Source of the DNA: Ravibacter sp964559125
GTDB lineage: Bacteria > Bacteroidota > Bacteroidia > Cytophagales > Spirosomataceae
Assembly: GCA_964559125.1 (NCBI GenBank)
Contig: CAZLGW010000012.1
Coordinates: 79,923-143,922 of the forward strand
DNA: 64,000 nt
Direction: 5' to 3'
Shown here: positions 53,777 through 61,652 of the stretch, one piece after another
Numbering within the stretch: position 1 is the stretch's first letter
Layout: every line of letters starts with the position of its first letter
The notes under the pieces: model-generated
Database searches by the model: none
Told to the model about the DNA's origin: nothing
What the model saw: only the letters and a program-made list of their open reading frames with translations
Translations under genes and position numbers: made by a program

Positions 53777-54718
53777 CTATTTCATCAGAAACTCCGGCAG
53801 CATTTTCCCGATGATCTCGTTCCAGCCGCCATTGAAGCTCTTCCACGCAAAATCGGCATTGTCCTGCGGGAAGGTCTCCAGCCCGTGATGCGTGAGTTTC
53901 AGCCTGGTTGTATTTCCCGTTTCAAAAAGCTCGAATGTCACCAGGGAATAGCCGGGATACCCCTCATATTGCCAGCTGTATTGCAGCTTCTTTCGGGGAA
54001 TGACCTCAGTGATGGTGCACAGGTGGATGTATTGCGCACCCTTGTGCCCCTGCCCGGGGAACGTGAAACGGAAGCCGACTTCGGGCTTAAAATCATCCAG
54101 GTCAAAATACCACTGTTTTAGCTGCACTTTGTCGGTAATGGCTTTCCAAACTTTTTCAACAGGAGTAGCAAGCTCCTTCTCGACAACGACGGGTGGGTGC
54201 TTAATCAGTTCTGGGTAGCTGGTGTAAACGGCTTCGGCATACCGGACCGGCGCCTCGAAATGCTCAGGGCCGGAATCCTCCGCTCCAAAAGGCAATATCT
54301 TTTCGCTGCCGTCAAGCCGTTCTTCCAACAGGTCGAGCAATTCGTGAAAACCGGCAGGAGCATTTACACCATAATCGGTCGCCAGCTTGCTGTACGTGAA
54401 TATCAACCTTGTGGTGTGTTCATCCAATGCCGTCAGCTCCCATACAGCCAGTTCGCCTTCCCATGTCCAGACAAACCGGTTAGGTGGTTCAATGGCAATT
54501 ATTTCACCGTAAGATTTGGTTTTACCCTTGTCCCTGAACTGGAACGTTATGGTACCTCCCGGCCGGAAATCCATCCCGATGTCGGTAAACCAGAATTTCA
54601 GCTCTTCAGGGTTGGTGATGGCATTCCAGACCTTTTTAATGGGGTGCCTGAGCACCCTTTCAAAAACGACTTTATAGCCGTCCTTTTCTTTTGATATTTT
54701 TCCTAACGGGTTCTTCAT
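53777..54718 (-). CDS. Two-domain SRPBCC/AHSA1 protein
   Basis: Tandem duplication of the Bet v1/AHSA1 domain in one chain of 313 residues. Domain one (about 10-140) has FERVLRHPIKKVWNAITNPEELKFWFTDIGMDFRPGGTITFQF; domain two (about 175-305) has KELATPVEKVWKAITDKVQLKQWYFDLDDFKPEVGFRFTF. I start at ATG 54718, which overlaps the ArsR gene by 47 bases. ArsR-SRPBCC pairs are a recurring bacterial arrangement in which the repressor controls the binding protein. The inducer or ligand is unknown. Confidence 0.88.
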   Translation of the reverse strand: MKNPLGKISKEKDGYKVVFERVLRHPIKKVWNAITNPEELKFWFTDIGMDFRPGGTITFQFRDKGKTKSYGEIIAIEPPNRFVWTWEGELAVWELTALDEHTTRLIFTYSKLATDYGVNAPAGFHELLDLLEERLDGSEKILPFGAEDSGPEHFEAPVRYAEAVYTSYPELIKHPPVVVEKELATPVEKVWKAITDKVQLKQWYFDLDDFKPEVGFRFTFPGQGHKGAQYIHLCTITEVIPRKKLQYSWQYEGYPGYSLVTFELFETGNTTRLKLTHHGLETFPQDNADFAWKSFNGGWNEIIGKMLPEFLMK

Positions 54719-55064
54719 GATGTACGGTTTGATCATCTGATATGCTATTGTCGGCAAGATCGTTCAGGTAGCTTTCCAGGGCATCCAGCTTCTGGGTCCA
54801 GAACTGCTTGTATTGCGCCACCCACTCATTTACCTCACCGAGTTTTTCCAGCCTGGCTTCGCAAATGCGTTCGCGCCCCTGTTGCTTCATGGACAGCAGG
54901 CCGCATTCGGCCAGTATTTTCAGGTGCAGTGAAATCGCCTGACGGCTTACGTCGAACTGTTCCGCTATGGAATTAACATTGGTCGGCTCCCTGGCGATCA
55001 TACCGATGATCGCCCTGCGTGTAGGGTCGGCTATGGCTTGAAAAACATCTCTCCTGGCTTCCAT
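54672..55064 (-). CDS. ArsR/SmtB-family repressor
   Basis: Winged-helix regulator of 130 residues from ATG 55064 (MEARRDVFQAIADPTRRAII). The recognition region is NVNSIAEQFDVSRQAISLHLKILAECGLL, followed by the wing MKQQGRERICEARLEKLGEVNEWV. No metal-binding Cys pair of the ELCVCDL type is present, so it is not a classic metal sensor and probably responds to a small organic ligand. Its start codon is only a few bases from two tandem operators, which argues for autoregulation. It heads the operon down to 51543. Confidence 0.92.
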   Translation of the reverse strand: MEARRDVFQAIADPTRRAIIGMIAREPTNVNSIAEQFDVSRQAISLHLKILAECGLLSMKQQGRERICEARLEKLGEVNEWVAQYKQFWTQKLDALESYLNDLADNSISDDQTVHHEEPVRKNIKRKGRL

Positions 55065-55069
55065 TATTC

Positions 55070-55111
55070 GCAAGTATTTGCTTGCAAATATAAGCGCAAG
55101 CATTTACTTGC
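55070..55111. promoter_or_regulatory. Two tandem ArsR-type operators
   Basis: GCAAGTATTTGCTTGC (55070-55085) and GCAAGCATTTACTTGC (55096-55111) are two copies of GCAAG-N6-CTTGC, 26 bp apart centre to centre. They lie 5 bases upstream of the ArsR start codon on the minus strand, where a repressor dimer at each would block the promoter. Confidence 0.72.
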
Positions 55112-55200
55112 ACAAGTTTCTCACCTATTTTTAGTATAATGCCAGTTTATATAAGCGTCCAAGCCGTAATGAATTTTGCCGGTACGACGATCAGACCTCG

Positions 55201-55584
55201 TTATAATGAATAATCATTATCCTGCCTGGCCAGTATAAAAACTGTCCCTGCAGGGTCCTGGATCCAATGATACCCTTCCGGAAGTTTCTCCAGCTCATCG
55301 CATGGATGTATACCGTGCTGCTTAAGATATGCTGCGGCTTCCGTCACATCCGGCGTCCGGAGCTCCAGCCATGTTTCGGAATGGGTGTAATTATCGACGC
55401 AATCCAGCCACATCACATTGTTGCCGAATTTCATCTGATGGGTTCTTGAAACCGTAGGATTGTTAATAGGCTTTTCTGTCACTTCAAGTTTCAGGATATC
55501 CCTGTAAAAGGCTACGGTCTGGTCGTATTTGCTTTTCGGGATTTTTACGGCAATGTTTATGCCTCCCTCAAATTTTGCATCCAT
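55201..55584 (-). CDS. VOC-family protein
   Basis: Protein of 127 residues with the VOC fold: INIAVKIPKSKYDQTVAFYRDILKL starts the first module, MWLDCVDNYTHSETWLELRTPDV spans the middle, and WIQDPAGTVFILAR ends the second. The second acidic metal ligand is not obvious (FILAR in place of xxEL), so it may bind a ligand without metal catalysis. It lies just outside the ArsR operon, on the same strand, with the next VOC gene 38 bases upstream. Confidence 0.86.
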   Translation of the reverse strand: MDAKFEGGINIAVKIPKSKYDQTVAFYRDILKLEVTEKPINNPTVSRTHQMKFGNNVMWLDCVDNYTHSETWLELRTPDVTEAAAYLKQHGIHPCDELEKLPEGYHWIQDPAGTVFILARQDNDYSL

Positions 55585-55622
55585 GTCTTATTGGTTGGTC
55601 GTTCGGCATTTCAAATACCATT

Positions 55623-56030
55623 TTACTGCATGGAATACAACCCGAAGGTATTTCCCTCCGTATCCAGGCATATAGAGGAGAATCCGTATTCACCGATAGA
55701 AAATTTAGATTTGTGCACCTTCCCGCCCGCCGACTCTACCCTGCTTTCCTCCACGCTGCAATCCATACAAGGGAAATACACGATCGTGGTTGCGGAATGA
55801 CATTCACCTGCGCTTCTTGCTCCTTTCATTTGTATTAGGGCGCCTCCTACACCCATTTTTTCGGGGTCCGGGTCGGAAGGAAAAAAAGACATCCGGAAGT
55901 CTTCTGCGTCCCCAGGCGGGGGCACATCCTGAAATGATACTCCTAACACCGCGCTGTAGAACATTTTGGCCCTTTCTATGTCGTCCACATAGATTTCGAA
56001 CCAGCAGATTGCATTGGGATTCTGACTCAT
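55623..56030 (-). CDS. VOC-family protein
   Basis: Glyoxalase-like protein of 135 residues: CWFEIYVDDIERAKMFYSAVLGV at the start, VGGALIQMKGA in the middle, and SICLDTEGNTFGLYSMQ at the end. It resembles the VOC protein at 58307 (EIPVHNMERAKTFNEAVF, GGKIVRDK, FEDTEGNLLALQ), so the two are likely paralogs. Its upstream region contains the duplicated promoter segment at 56128-56200. Confidence 0.87.
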   Translation of the reverse strand: MSQNPNAICWFEIYVDDIERAKMFYSAVLGVSFQDVPPPGDAEDFRMSFFPSDPDPEKMGVGGALIQMKGARSAGECHSATTIVYFPCMDCSVEESRVESAGGKVHKSKFSIGEYGFSSICLDTEGNTFGLYSMQ

Positions 56031-56127
56031 GGTTTTGTTCTTTAGGAATTGTAAAAAAAGACATTCGGCAGCCTTCCCCCGGGATTTATCTGCCGGGTAT
56101 TCTGCAGCCGCTTAAAATCGATTGATT

Positions 56128-56200
56128 GTAAAAGTGCAGATACTCCTCCAAAACAGGACTTGTCTTATGCCAAGAAAAATCGTTCCTGAGAAATTTCTTT
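56128..56200. repeat. Crp-tail/promoter segment, copy A
   Basis: On the minus strand this segment reads a Crp-like tail (KEISQE in frame), then CTTGGCATAAGACAAG, then TATCTGCACTTTTAC. It aligns closely with 57431-57502. The 16-bp element (56159-56174) is an imperfect palindrome CTTG-N8-CAAG. It precedes the VOC gene at 56030. Confidence 0.6.
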
Positions 56201-56260
56201 TCATCTTCACATACCGCGTCCCTTCCGGCAGGTGGTTAGGGTCGGGTCAGTCAATGCTTT

Positions 56261-56962
56261 TTAAAAACCAGGCTTCAGTCCTTTCCGTTTTACCAGTTGC
56301 CTGATCGAAGCCAGATGCGCAAACAGCACCACCGGGACGATAAAAGCCGGCAGCCAACTGAACGGAAAATAGAGGACGGCGATATTGGGCTGGTCGAATG
56401 CCATTCGCTGCAAGGGCGAAGGTGCAGAAAGAAAAGCATGTACGACAATATTCAATAGCAGCACCAGGCAGATAATGTTCCAAACCAGCACCACCTTTCG
56501 CACAGGTTTTTCACCAGCCAGCCCGAAGTACGCGACAAAAGGGGCGGTTATTCCGGCCAGGATGTCGAAATTCCGCCCTTCGAAGGTCATAAGTTGTGGA
56601 ACGGTGCCGTGAAGGAGCAGCCACCATAGCACGACCTCCACCTGGATCCTGACCACATGGAGGAAGGTCAGCCGGGCGAGCGGCAGATCATCGATGAACG
56701 CCCGGCCCTTCCGGGTCAGAAACGGAAATACAACGGCCAATATCGCCGGCAAGATACCGAACAGCACGATTTTCGGTGGAACTGCTTCAGGGTCGGAGTT
56801 GTAGACGTTGCTTATTGCCAGCGCTCCCTGCAAGATCAGCCAGGCTGGAAGCGCAAGTAAAACGATAGTTGATTTTCTCACGGCCCAATAAAAGAGCAGG
56901 AATGCGGCAACAGTAGTAAGTCCGAAAACCCACGGGATATAGGCAGGTAGATATTCGATCAT
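56261..56962 (-). CDS. Membrane protein of unknown function
   Basis: Integral membrane protein of 233 residues with about six or seven hydrophobic segments (for example WVFGLTTVAAFLLFYWAV, VLFGILPAILAVVFPFL, VLVWNIICLVLLLNIVVHAFL, SWLPAFIVPVVLFAHLASI). I recognise no catalytic motif. The end is basic (VKRKGLKPGF), placing the C-terminus in the cytosol. Its start overlaps the DUF1569 stop by four bases, so the two genes are coupled. Confidence 0.78.
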   Translation of the reverse strand: MIEYLPAYIPWVFGLTTVAAFLLFYWAVRKSTIVLLALPAWLILQGALAISNVYNSDPEAVPPKIVLFGILPAILAVVFPFLTRKGRAFIDDLPLARLTFLHVVRIQVEVVLWWLLLHGTVPQLMTFEGRNFDILAGITAPFVAYFGLAGEKPVRKVVLVWNIICLVLLLNIVVHAFLSAPSPLQRMAFDQPNIAVLYFPFSWLPAFIVPVVLFAHLASIRQLVKRKGLKPGF

Positions 56963-57402
56963 TTCCCAAATTGCCGTAAATGGTGGTCGGTATGCTTGTA
57001 CACATATTTGCCGATTTCATCCCGGGTCATTTTTCCGAAGAAAGGATGGACGAAACCAGGATTGGAAAATGACGCATAACCTTTTAAGAGCTCTATCCAT
57101 TTGCTCCTCTCAGTTTCGAAATTTCCTGATCCCGTAATTTTCAGTTCAGGATGGGTAGGCTGGTTTTTCTTCATCGGATCTTCGTTTCTCAGGATGCCGT
57201 TTAATGCCATACGTCCAAATAGCCTGCCTATGAATAGGCGCTTGTACGATTTCTTCCCCTGGTACATCTCCTCGCTCATGGTACAATGCTTCAGCATCTG
57301 CCAGGCATTCATTTTTCCCCATCGTGCCGTGTCGTCGGCTTGTAATGAATTAATTCTTGCTATTAATTCATTTGCAGTTTCTGTATCGAATATCGTTTTC
57401 AT
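56959..57402 (-). CDS. DUF1569/DinB-like protein
   Basis: Protein of 147 residues matching DUF1569: ARWGKMNAWQMLKHCTMSEEMYQGKKSYKRLF in the first half and FVHPFFGKMTRDEIGKYVYKHTDHHLRQFG at the end. The His positions (KHC, THDHHLRQ-like) fit the three-histidine metal site of the DinB/YfiT four-helix bundle. Such proteins are thought to be thiol-dependent or metal-dependent enzymes; the reaction is not known here. It starts downstream of copy B of the repeated promoter segment. Confidence 0.83.
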   Translation of the reverse strand: MKTIFDTETANELIARINSLQADDTARWGKMNAWQMLKHCTMSEEMYQGKKSYKRLFIGRLFGRMALNGILRNEDPMKKNQPTHPELKITGSGNFETERSKWIELLKGYASFSNPGFVHPFFGKMTRDEIGKYVYKHTDHHLRQFGK

Positions 57403-57430
57403 TTTACAGCGTTTTAAAATTCAACCGCCG

Positions 57431-57502
57431 GTAAAAATGCAGATACCCAAAAAGATGAAACTTGTCTTATGTCAAGAAAGATCATTCATGCGCAATTTCT
57501 TT
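57431..57502. repeat. Crp-tail/promoter segment, copy B
   Basis: On the minus strand this reads KEIAHE and stop, then CTTGACATAAGACAAG (57461-57476), then TATCTGCATTTTTAC. It matches copy A at 56128-56200 across its length. It lies just upstream of the DUF1569 start at 57402 and just after the Crp fragment. Confidence 0.6.
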
Positions 57503-57607
57503 CCTGATCCGGCTCAATGAGGTGTCTGTAATGCCCAGGTAAGTGGCGATGTGCTTTAACGGAACATTGCGGACGATGTGCGGCTTTTCCTTCATCAACT
57601 GCAGGTA
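57482..57607 (-). pseudogene. C-terminal fragment of a Crp/Fnr-family regulator
   Basis: This frame translates to YLQLMKEKPHIVRNVPLKHI then ATYLGITDTSLSRIRKEIAHE and stop, the typical recognition helix and ending of a Bacteroidota Crp/Fnr regulator. There is no start and no cyclic-nucleotide-binding-like domain; upstream the sequence is AraC-type coding in another frame. It is a remnant whose N-terminal three quarters have been lost. Confidence 0.75.
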
Positions 57608-58290
57608 TACGCGGCCTCCGTGAGGCTCCGGGAACGCACGCTGTACATCTCCAGTATCACCCGGTTGAAGCGCCGTATCTTAGCCAATTCGGAGGGTGAC
57701 AGCCCGATCACCGCTTTGAAGCTACGCTCTAATGCTTTATAATGGGTATTGAACAACCGGCACACATCGGCTATCGGTACGGCCGGATAATCCGCCATCC
57801 ACCCGGCGCAGGCGGCTGCCAGCGTATTGGCTGTATCGCTGTTGCGGATTTTACAAAGGAAAAAATCATCCATCAGCCGGATACGGGTAGATGCATCTGC
57901 ATCATACAGCCGTTCCTCCAGCTCTGTATACACGTTACCCAACAGGTGGTGCATATCCCAAAATCCGTTGGCAAATAAATGCATGGGTATACCGAAAAAC
58001 GGGTAGGTACCGCCCGGCCTGAAACGGACCGAGAAGATATGCTGGTTGCTGCTCTGTGATATCCGCAGCGCCTTTCTCCGGATGCCAATGACATGAGAGC
58101 CTTTGACGCGTTCTTTGCTGCTGCCGGTCACCTGGTGGTAATCATCCCCGAAGTTGAACATCAGCTCTATCGTCCCGTCAGGAATAAGTGACTCCACTTC
58201 ACGGAATGGTGGCCGGTCGGCATCGGCCTGCCAGTAGCATTCGATGTAAGGTGCCAGTAAAACGTGTGGTTTATGCTCGGTATAGATCAT
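57595..58290 (-). CDS. Truncated AraC-family regulator running into a Crp/Fnr fragment
   Basis: Regulator of 231 residues. From ATG 58290 it begins MIYTEHKPHVLLAPYIECYW, an N-terminal ligand-sensing domain like DUF6597 proteins, and reaches the first AraC helix-turn-helix (VPIADVCRLFNTHYKALERSFKAVIGLSPSELAKIRRFNRVI). After RSLTEAAYTCS it stops; the expected second helix-turn-helix (FDQSHFIREF-like) is missing. Directly downstream, in another frame, the Crp/Fnr end begins. The N-terminal extension of this frame overlaps the VOC gene at 58307 and is not real. DNA binding is probably impaired. Confidence 0.72.
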   Translation of the reverse strand: MIYTEHKPHVLLAPYIECYWQADADRPPFREVESLIPDGTIELMFNFGDDYHQVTGSSKERVKGSHVIGIRRKALRISQSSNQHIFSVRFRPGGTYPFFGIPMHLFANGFWDMHHLLGNVYTELEERLYDADASTRIRLMDDFFLCKIRNSDTANTLAAACAGWMADYPAVPIADVCRLFNTHYKALERSFKAVIGLSPSELAKIRRFNRVILEMYSVRSRSLTEAAYTCS

Positions 58291-58306
58291 CAGACGATTG
58301 CCATAG

Positions 58307-58681
58307 TCATGAGTCTCCCTGCAAGGCCAGCAGGTTGCCCTCTGTATCCTCAAATATGGCAAAATATCCGAAACCCGGGGCGATTTCCTGTTTGTCGCGG
58401 ACAATTTTGCCGCCAGCGGAGGATATCCTGGCCAGCATCCCCTCTGTATCCCCGTACGAGTTGAGGTAAACCAAAGGCCCCTGTCTACCCGGTTGGGTAA
58501 AGTCATACTGTACCAAAGCGCCGCTGAACCCTTCACCTTTTTTGTTGGGAAAACAGGGGTAAGTTTCATCTCCAACCTCCAGATCGACGATCCTGAATCT
58601 GAAAACTGCCTCATTGAAGGTTTTTGCCCGCTCCATGTTATGCACCGGGATTTCCACCCAGTTTACCAGTTCTACTGCCAT
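58307..58681 (-). CDS. VOC-family protein
   Basis: Protein of 124 residues with the VOC fold: LVNWVEIPVHNMERAKTFNEAVFRF, then YPCFPNKKGEGFSGALVQ, LVYLNSYGDTEGMLARISSAGGKIV, and IFEDTEGNLLALQ. It resembles the VOC protein at 55623. It lies 16 bases upstream of the truncated AraC-type gene on the same strand, so it and the regulator are an operon. A -7 box (TATCTTTG) sits on the minus strand at 58703-58710, 21 bases before its ATG. Confidence 0.88.
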   Translation of the reverse strand: MAVELVNWVEIPVHNMERAKTFNEAVFRFRIVDLEVGDETYPCFPNKKGEGFSGALVQYDFTQPGRQGPLVYLNSYGDTEGMLARISSAGGKIVRDKQEIAPGFGYFAIFEDTEGNLLALQGDS

Positions 58682-58757
58682 AGCTCTGCACTTTTGTCTT
58701 TACAAAGATAGTATATCAGGTAAACCTTTTGTTTATCAATTGTTTAGGACAAATTAT

Positions 58758-58765
58758 TAACTTTG
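58758..58765 (+). promoter_or_regulatory. -7 box of the DUF4199 gene
   Basis: A perfect TAACTTTG (TAnnTTTG) lies 37 bases before the ATG at 58803. A TTTG at 58728-58731 is 26 bases upstream, slightly longer than the usual spacing. Confidence 0.45.
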
Positions 58766-58802
58766 ATTTCATCGGCCGGACAGGCTGGTTAAAACGACGA
58801 CT

Positions 58803-59279
58803 ATGAAAAATTTACGCTTCGAAATCAAATGGGCTGTCATCTTTGCCGTTGTTGGTCTGCTGTGGATGTTCGGAGAAAAGCTGGCCGGGTTCCACGATGA
58901 GCATATCGACAAGCATGCGAACTATTCGTTCCCGTTTGCTATCCCCGCCATTGCCGTCTATGTCTTCGCGCTGCTGGACAAGCGAAAGAACTTCTACCAT
59001 GGGTCGATGACCTATAGGCAGGGTTTCATTTCAGGACTGATCATATCAGTGTTCGTCGCTATCCTGAGCCCCTTGACCCAGTACATCACTTCTACTATCA
59101 TTACACCGGAGTATTTCCCCAATGCTATTGAGTACATGGTGAGAGAAGGGCAGATGACGCAGGAAGCAGCGGAAAATTACTTTACCATGCAAGATTATAT
59201 CGTGCAAGGGTTACTTTGGGCGCTGGGAATGGGATTGGTGACCTCTGCCATCGTAGCCCTGTTTGTACGGAAAAAGTGA
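58803..59279 (+). CDS. DUF4199 membrane protein
   Basis: Protein of 158 residues with four hydrophobic segments (FEIKWAVIFAVVGLLWMF, FPFAIPAIAVYVFALL, GFISGLIISVFVAILSPL, GLLWALGMGLVTSAIVALF). The sequence YRQGFISGLIISVFVAILSPLTQYI matches DUF4199, a family frequent in Bacteroidota and without an assigned role. It stands alone between a minus-strand cluster and the convergent symporter gene. Confidence 0.85.
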   Translation: MKNLRFEIKWAVIFAVVGLLWMFGEKLAGFHDEHIDKHANYSFPFAIPAIAVYVFALLDKRKNFYHGSMTYRQGFISGLIISVFVAILSPLTQYITSTIITPEYFPNAIEYMVREGQMTQEAAENYFTMQDYIVQGLLWALGMGLVTSAIVALFVRKK

Positions 59280-59319
59280 GTTATCATAAACATACCTATC
59301 AGGTCGTGCCTGGTACCGG

Positions 59320-60744
59320 TCACTTATTCCAGACTTTTGTATCTGAAATACCCAAAGCTTCCGGATCGAAAACCGGGTTTTCTCCTTTTTCCCTCTGCAG
59401 GTGATAATCCTTCAGCGCCTTCAAAGCTGGCTCCTTAAGCAGGATGATCGCGATGACATTGAGCCAGGCCATCAAACCTACTCCTATGTCTCCGAGCGTC
59501 CAGGCCAGGTCTGCCGTTTTAATGGTTCCATAGAAAGTAGCGAACAGGATCAACCCTCTTAGAATCCACAGGAAAATCTTATTCTTCTTGCCTTTCAATA
59601 GATAGCTCAGATTGGTTTCTGCAATGTAGTAATAGGCCATGATCGTCGTAAAGGCAAAGAGCAGCAACGCACAAGCCACGAAACCGTCGCCGATGGCGGG
59701 AAAATGCCGGCTGACTGCCGCCTGGGTAAAGCCAGATCCGGCCGCCAGGTCGGGAACATTGCCGATATAAAAGCCGCCTGCGGGATTGACCACATTGAAC
59801 TGTCCGGTAAAAAGTATGATCAATGCCGTGGCCGTGCAAACGAACAAGGTATCCACATAGACCGAAAATGCCTGTACCAGTCCTTGCTTGACGGGATGGC
59901 TCACTTCTGCGGCTGCGGCCGCGTGCGGGGCTGTCCCCTGTCCCGCTTCGTTGCTGTATATTCCCCTTTTTATGCCCCAGGTAACGGCCGACCCGAAAAT
60001 CCCGGCAAGGGCCGGCTCCTGCCCGAAAGCGGACCGGAAAATGAGTGCGAAAACATCGGGGATCTGCCTGAAATTGAGCGCTACAATAACCAACGCCATC
60101 AATATATACGCGCCGGCCATAAAAGGCACGATCAGTTCCGCAACTCTTCCGATCCTGCGGACCCCACCGAATATAATGGCAGCCAGCAGGATTGATACCG
60201 CAACGCCGGTAATCTCTACCGGGATATCGAAGGCGTGCTGCATGCTGGAGGCAATGCTATTGCTCTGAACACCGGGCAGAAAAAAGGCGGTGCTGAAAAC
60301 AGTTACTATCGCAAACAGGGCGGCATACCACTTCAGCCCGAGCCCCTTCTCGATATAAAAAGCCGGGCCGCCCCTGTACTGGCCGTCCCTGTCAACTTTA
60401 TAGATCTGGCCGAGCGTTGCTTCTATAAAGGCCGAAGCCGCTCCCAGGAACGCAATTGCCCACATCCAGAATACTGCGCCCGGTCCTCCCATCGCAATGG
60501 CAGTAGCCACACCGGCTATATTTCCCGTCCCTACCCTGCCGGAAATGGCAATGGAAAATGCCTGGAAGGAAGACACTCCCTTACCGGAAGCGGAATCTGT
60601 AAACAACAGGCGGATCATATCCTTCAGGTAACGCACTTGCAGAAACCGGGTCTTTACTGAAAAATAAATTCCGGCACCTGCGCAAAGAGCAATCAGCGCA
60701 TTACTCCAGATCAGGTCATTTAAGGCGGTAGCGAGGTCAAGCAT
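59320..60744 (-). CDS. Sodium:alanine/glycine symporter (AgcS family)
   Basis: Secondary transporter of 474 residues with about eleven membrane segments. The AgcS signature is clear: FQAFSIAISGRVGTGNIAGVATAIAMGGPGAVFWMWAIAFLGAASAFIEATLGQIYK, and NEAGQGTAPHAAAAAEVSHPVKQGLVQAFSVYVDTLFVC. It takes up alanine or glycine with sodium. The universal stress protein gene is upstream on the same strand, 28 bases away. Confidence 0.94.
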   Translation of the reverse strand: MLDLATALNDLIWSNALIALCAGAGIYFSVKTRFLQVRYLKDMIRLLFTDSASGKGVSSFQAFSIAISGRVGTGNIAGVATAIAMGGPGAVFWMWAIAFLGAASAFIEATLGQIYKVDRDGQYRGGPAFYIEKGLGLKWYAALFAIVTVFSTAFFLPGVQSNSIASSMQHAFDIPVEITGVAVSILLAAIIFGGVRRIGRVAELIVPFMAGAYILMALVIVALNFRQIPDVFALIFRSAFGQEPALAGIFGSAVTWGIKRGIYSNEAGQGTAPHAAAAAEVSHPVKQGLVQAFSVYVDTLFVCTATALIILFTGQFNVVNPAGGFYIGNVPDLAAGSGFTQAAVSRHFPAIGDGFVACALLLFAFTTIMAYYYIAETNLSYLLKGKKNKIFLWILRGLILFATFYGTIKTADLAWTLGDIGVGLMAWLNVIAIILLKEPALKALKDYHLQREKGENPVFDPEALGISDTKVWNK

Positions 60745-60772
60745 AAAGAAGGTATCTTATTATAAAAGTGTA

Positions 60773-61606
60773 TCAATGTTCGGGCATCGGATTGATCAGA
60801 AAGACCGGTATTGGGGACCGATGGATCAGCTCTTTAGCCATGCTCTTTGAAAACAGCTTTTCGAAAAATCCCCGTTCAACCTGCGTCAGCATCAATAGAT
60901 CAAAATTCTCATCCAGCTTCCGGATGGCTTCCACGCCTTCCTCTCCTTCCACCCACGACCAGGAAATCTGTGATATCCCGGTTTTATTTTTTAAGGTTTG
61001 AGCCCACTCAGCGAGCTTTGCTTCCTCATTTACCCGATTGTCTGGTTTTCCGAAATGAATAAGTTGAATTACGCCAGGTAAAGAAGGGAGTGCTGTTCTT
61101 AAGGAAGCAATAGTTTGCAAATCGCCTGGATTAAAATCGGTAAAAAACGCCACTTTTTCGAAGCCGAAACGCGAGACATCAGGTGGTACGACCACCAGCG
61201 GCACACCCTTCAGATGCTTGGCGACCTCAAAGGTGTTACTTCCCAGTACATGATATTTTAACCCTGATGCGCCGGTAGTACCCATTACGACCAGCCTTAC
61301 ATTTGACCCGGACAGGAAACGGTCGATAGCATCCGGCAGGTGCCCTTCCGCTAAGAACGTTTCCGGCATTTTTGATTCTCCGGTAAAGTTTGCCAGGAAG
61401 TTGTCCATCTCCTCTCCGGCGTTTTGTTCAGCCTCTTTACGGTTGACTTCATTTTCATGCTCACCCTGAAAAGCAGAGCGCAGCCACGTGAATGTATGTA
61501 GAAAAAAGACTTCCGCATGCGATCGAGCGGCCAGGCCAATAGCAAAGCGGGCTGCCAGCAGTGCGTTTTCAGAAAAATCGGTCGGAACTAAAATGATAGG
61601 CTTCAT
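60773..61606 (-). CDS. Tandem-domain universal stress protein (UspA family)
   Basis: Cytosolic protein of 277 residues made of two Usp domains. Domain one starts IILVPTDFSENALLAARFAIGLA and has the ATP-binding loop MGTTGASGLKYHVLGSNTFEVAKH (G-2x-G-9x-G-S/T). Domain two (VAFFTDFNPGDLQTIASLRTAL onwards) is more degenerate and lacks that loop. It may sense ATP status or stress. It is flanked by AgcS and NhaA genes, all on the minus strand. Confidence 0.92.
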   Translation of the reverse strand: MKPIILVPTDFSENALLAARFAIGLAARSHAEVFFLHTFTWLRSAFQGEHENEVNRKEAEQNAGEEMDNFLANFTGESKMPETFLAEGHLPDAIDRFLSGSNVRLVVMGTTGASGLKYHVLGSNTFEVAKHLKGVPLVVVPPDVSRFGFEKVAFFTDFNPGDLQTIASLRTALPSLPGVIQLIHFGKPDNRVNEEAKLAEWAQTLKNKTGISQISWSWVEGEEGVEAIRKLDENFDLLMLTQVERGFFEKLFSKSMAKELIHRSPIPVFLINPMPEH

Positions 61607-61652
61607 ACATAATAATTAGCAAGCATGTCCTTTAAAGGACAAAATTCCAAAA

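Noticed and set aside
57598..58614. Longer version of the AraC-type frame with 108 extra N-terminal residues
   Set aside because: The extension overlaps the VOC gene at 58307-58681 in another frame and reads as its shadow; the family start fits ATG 58290.
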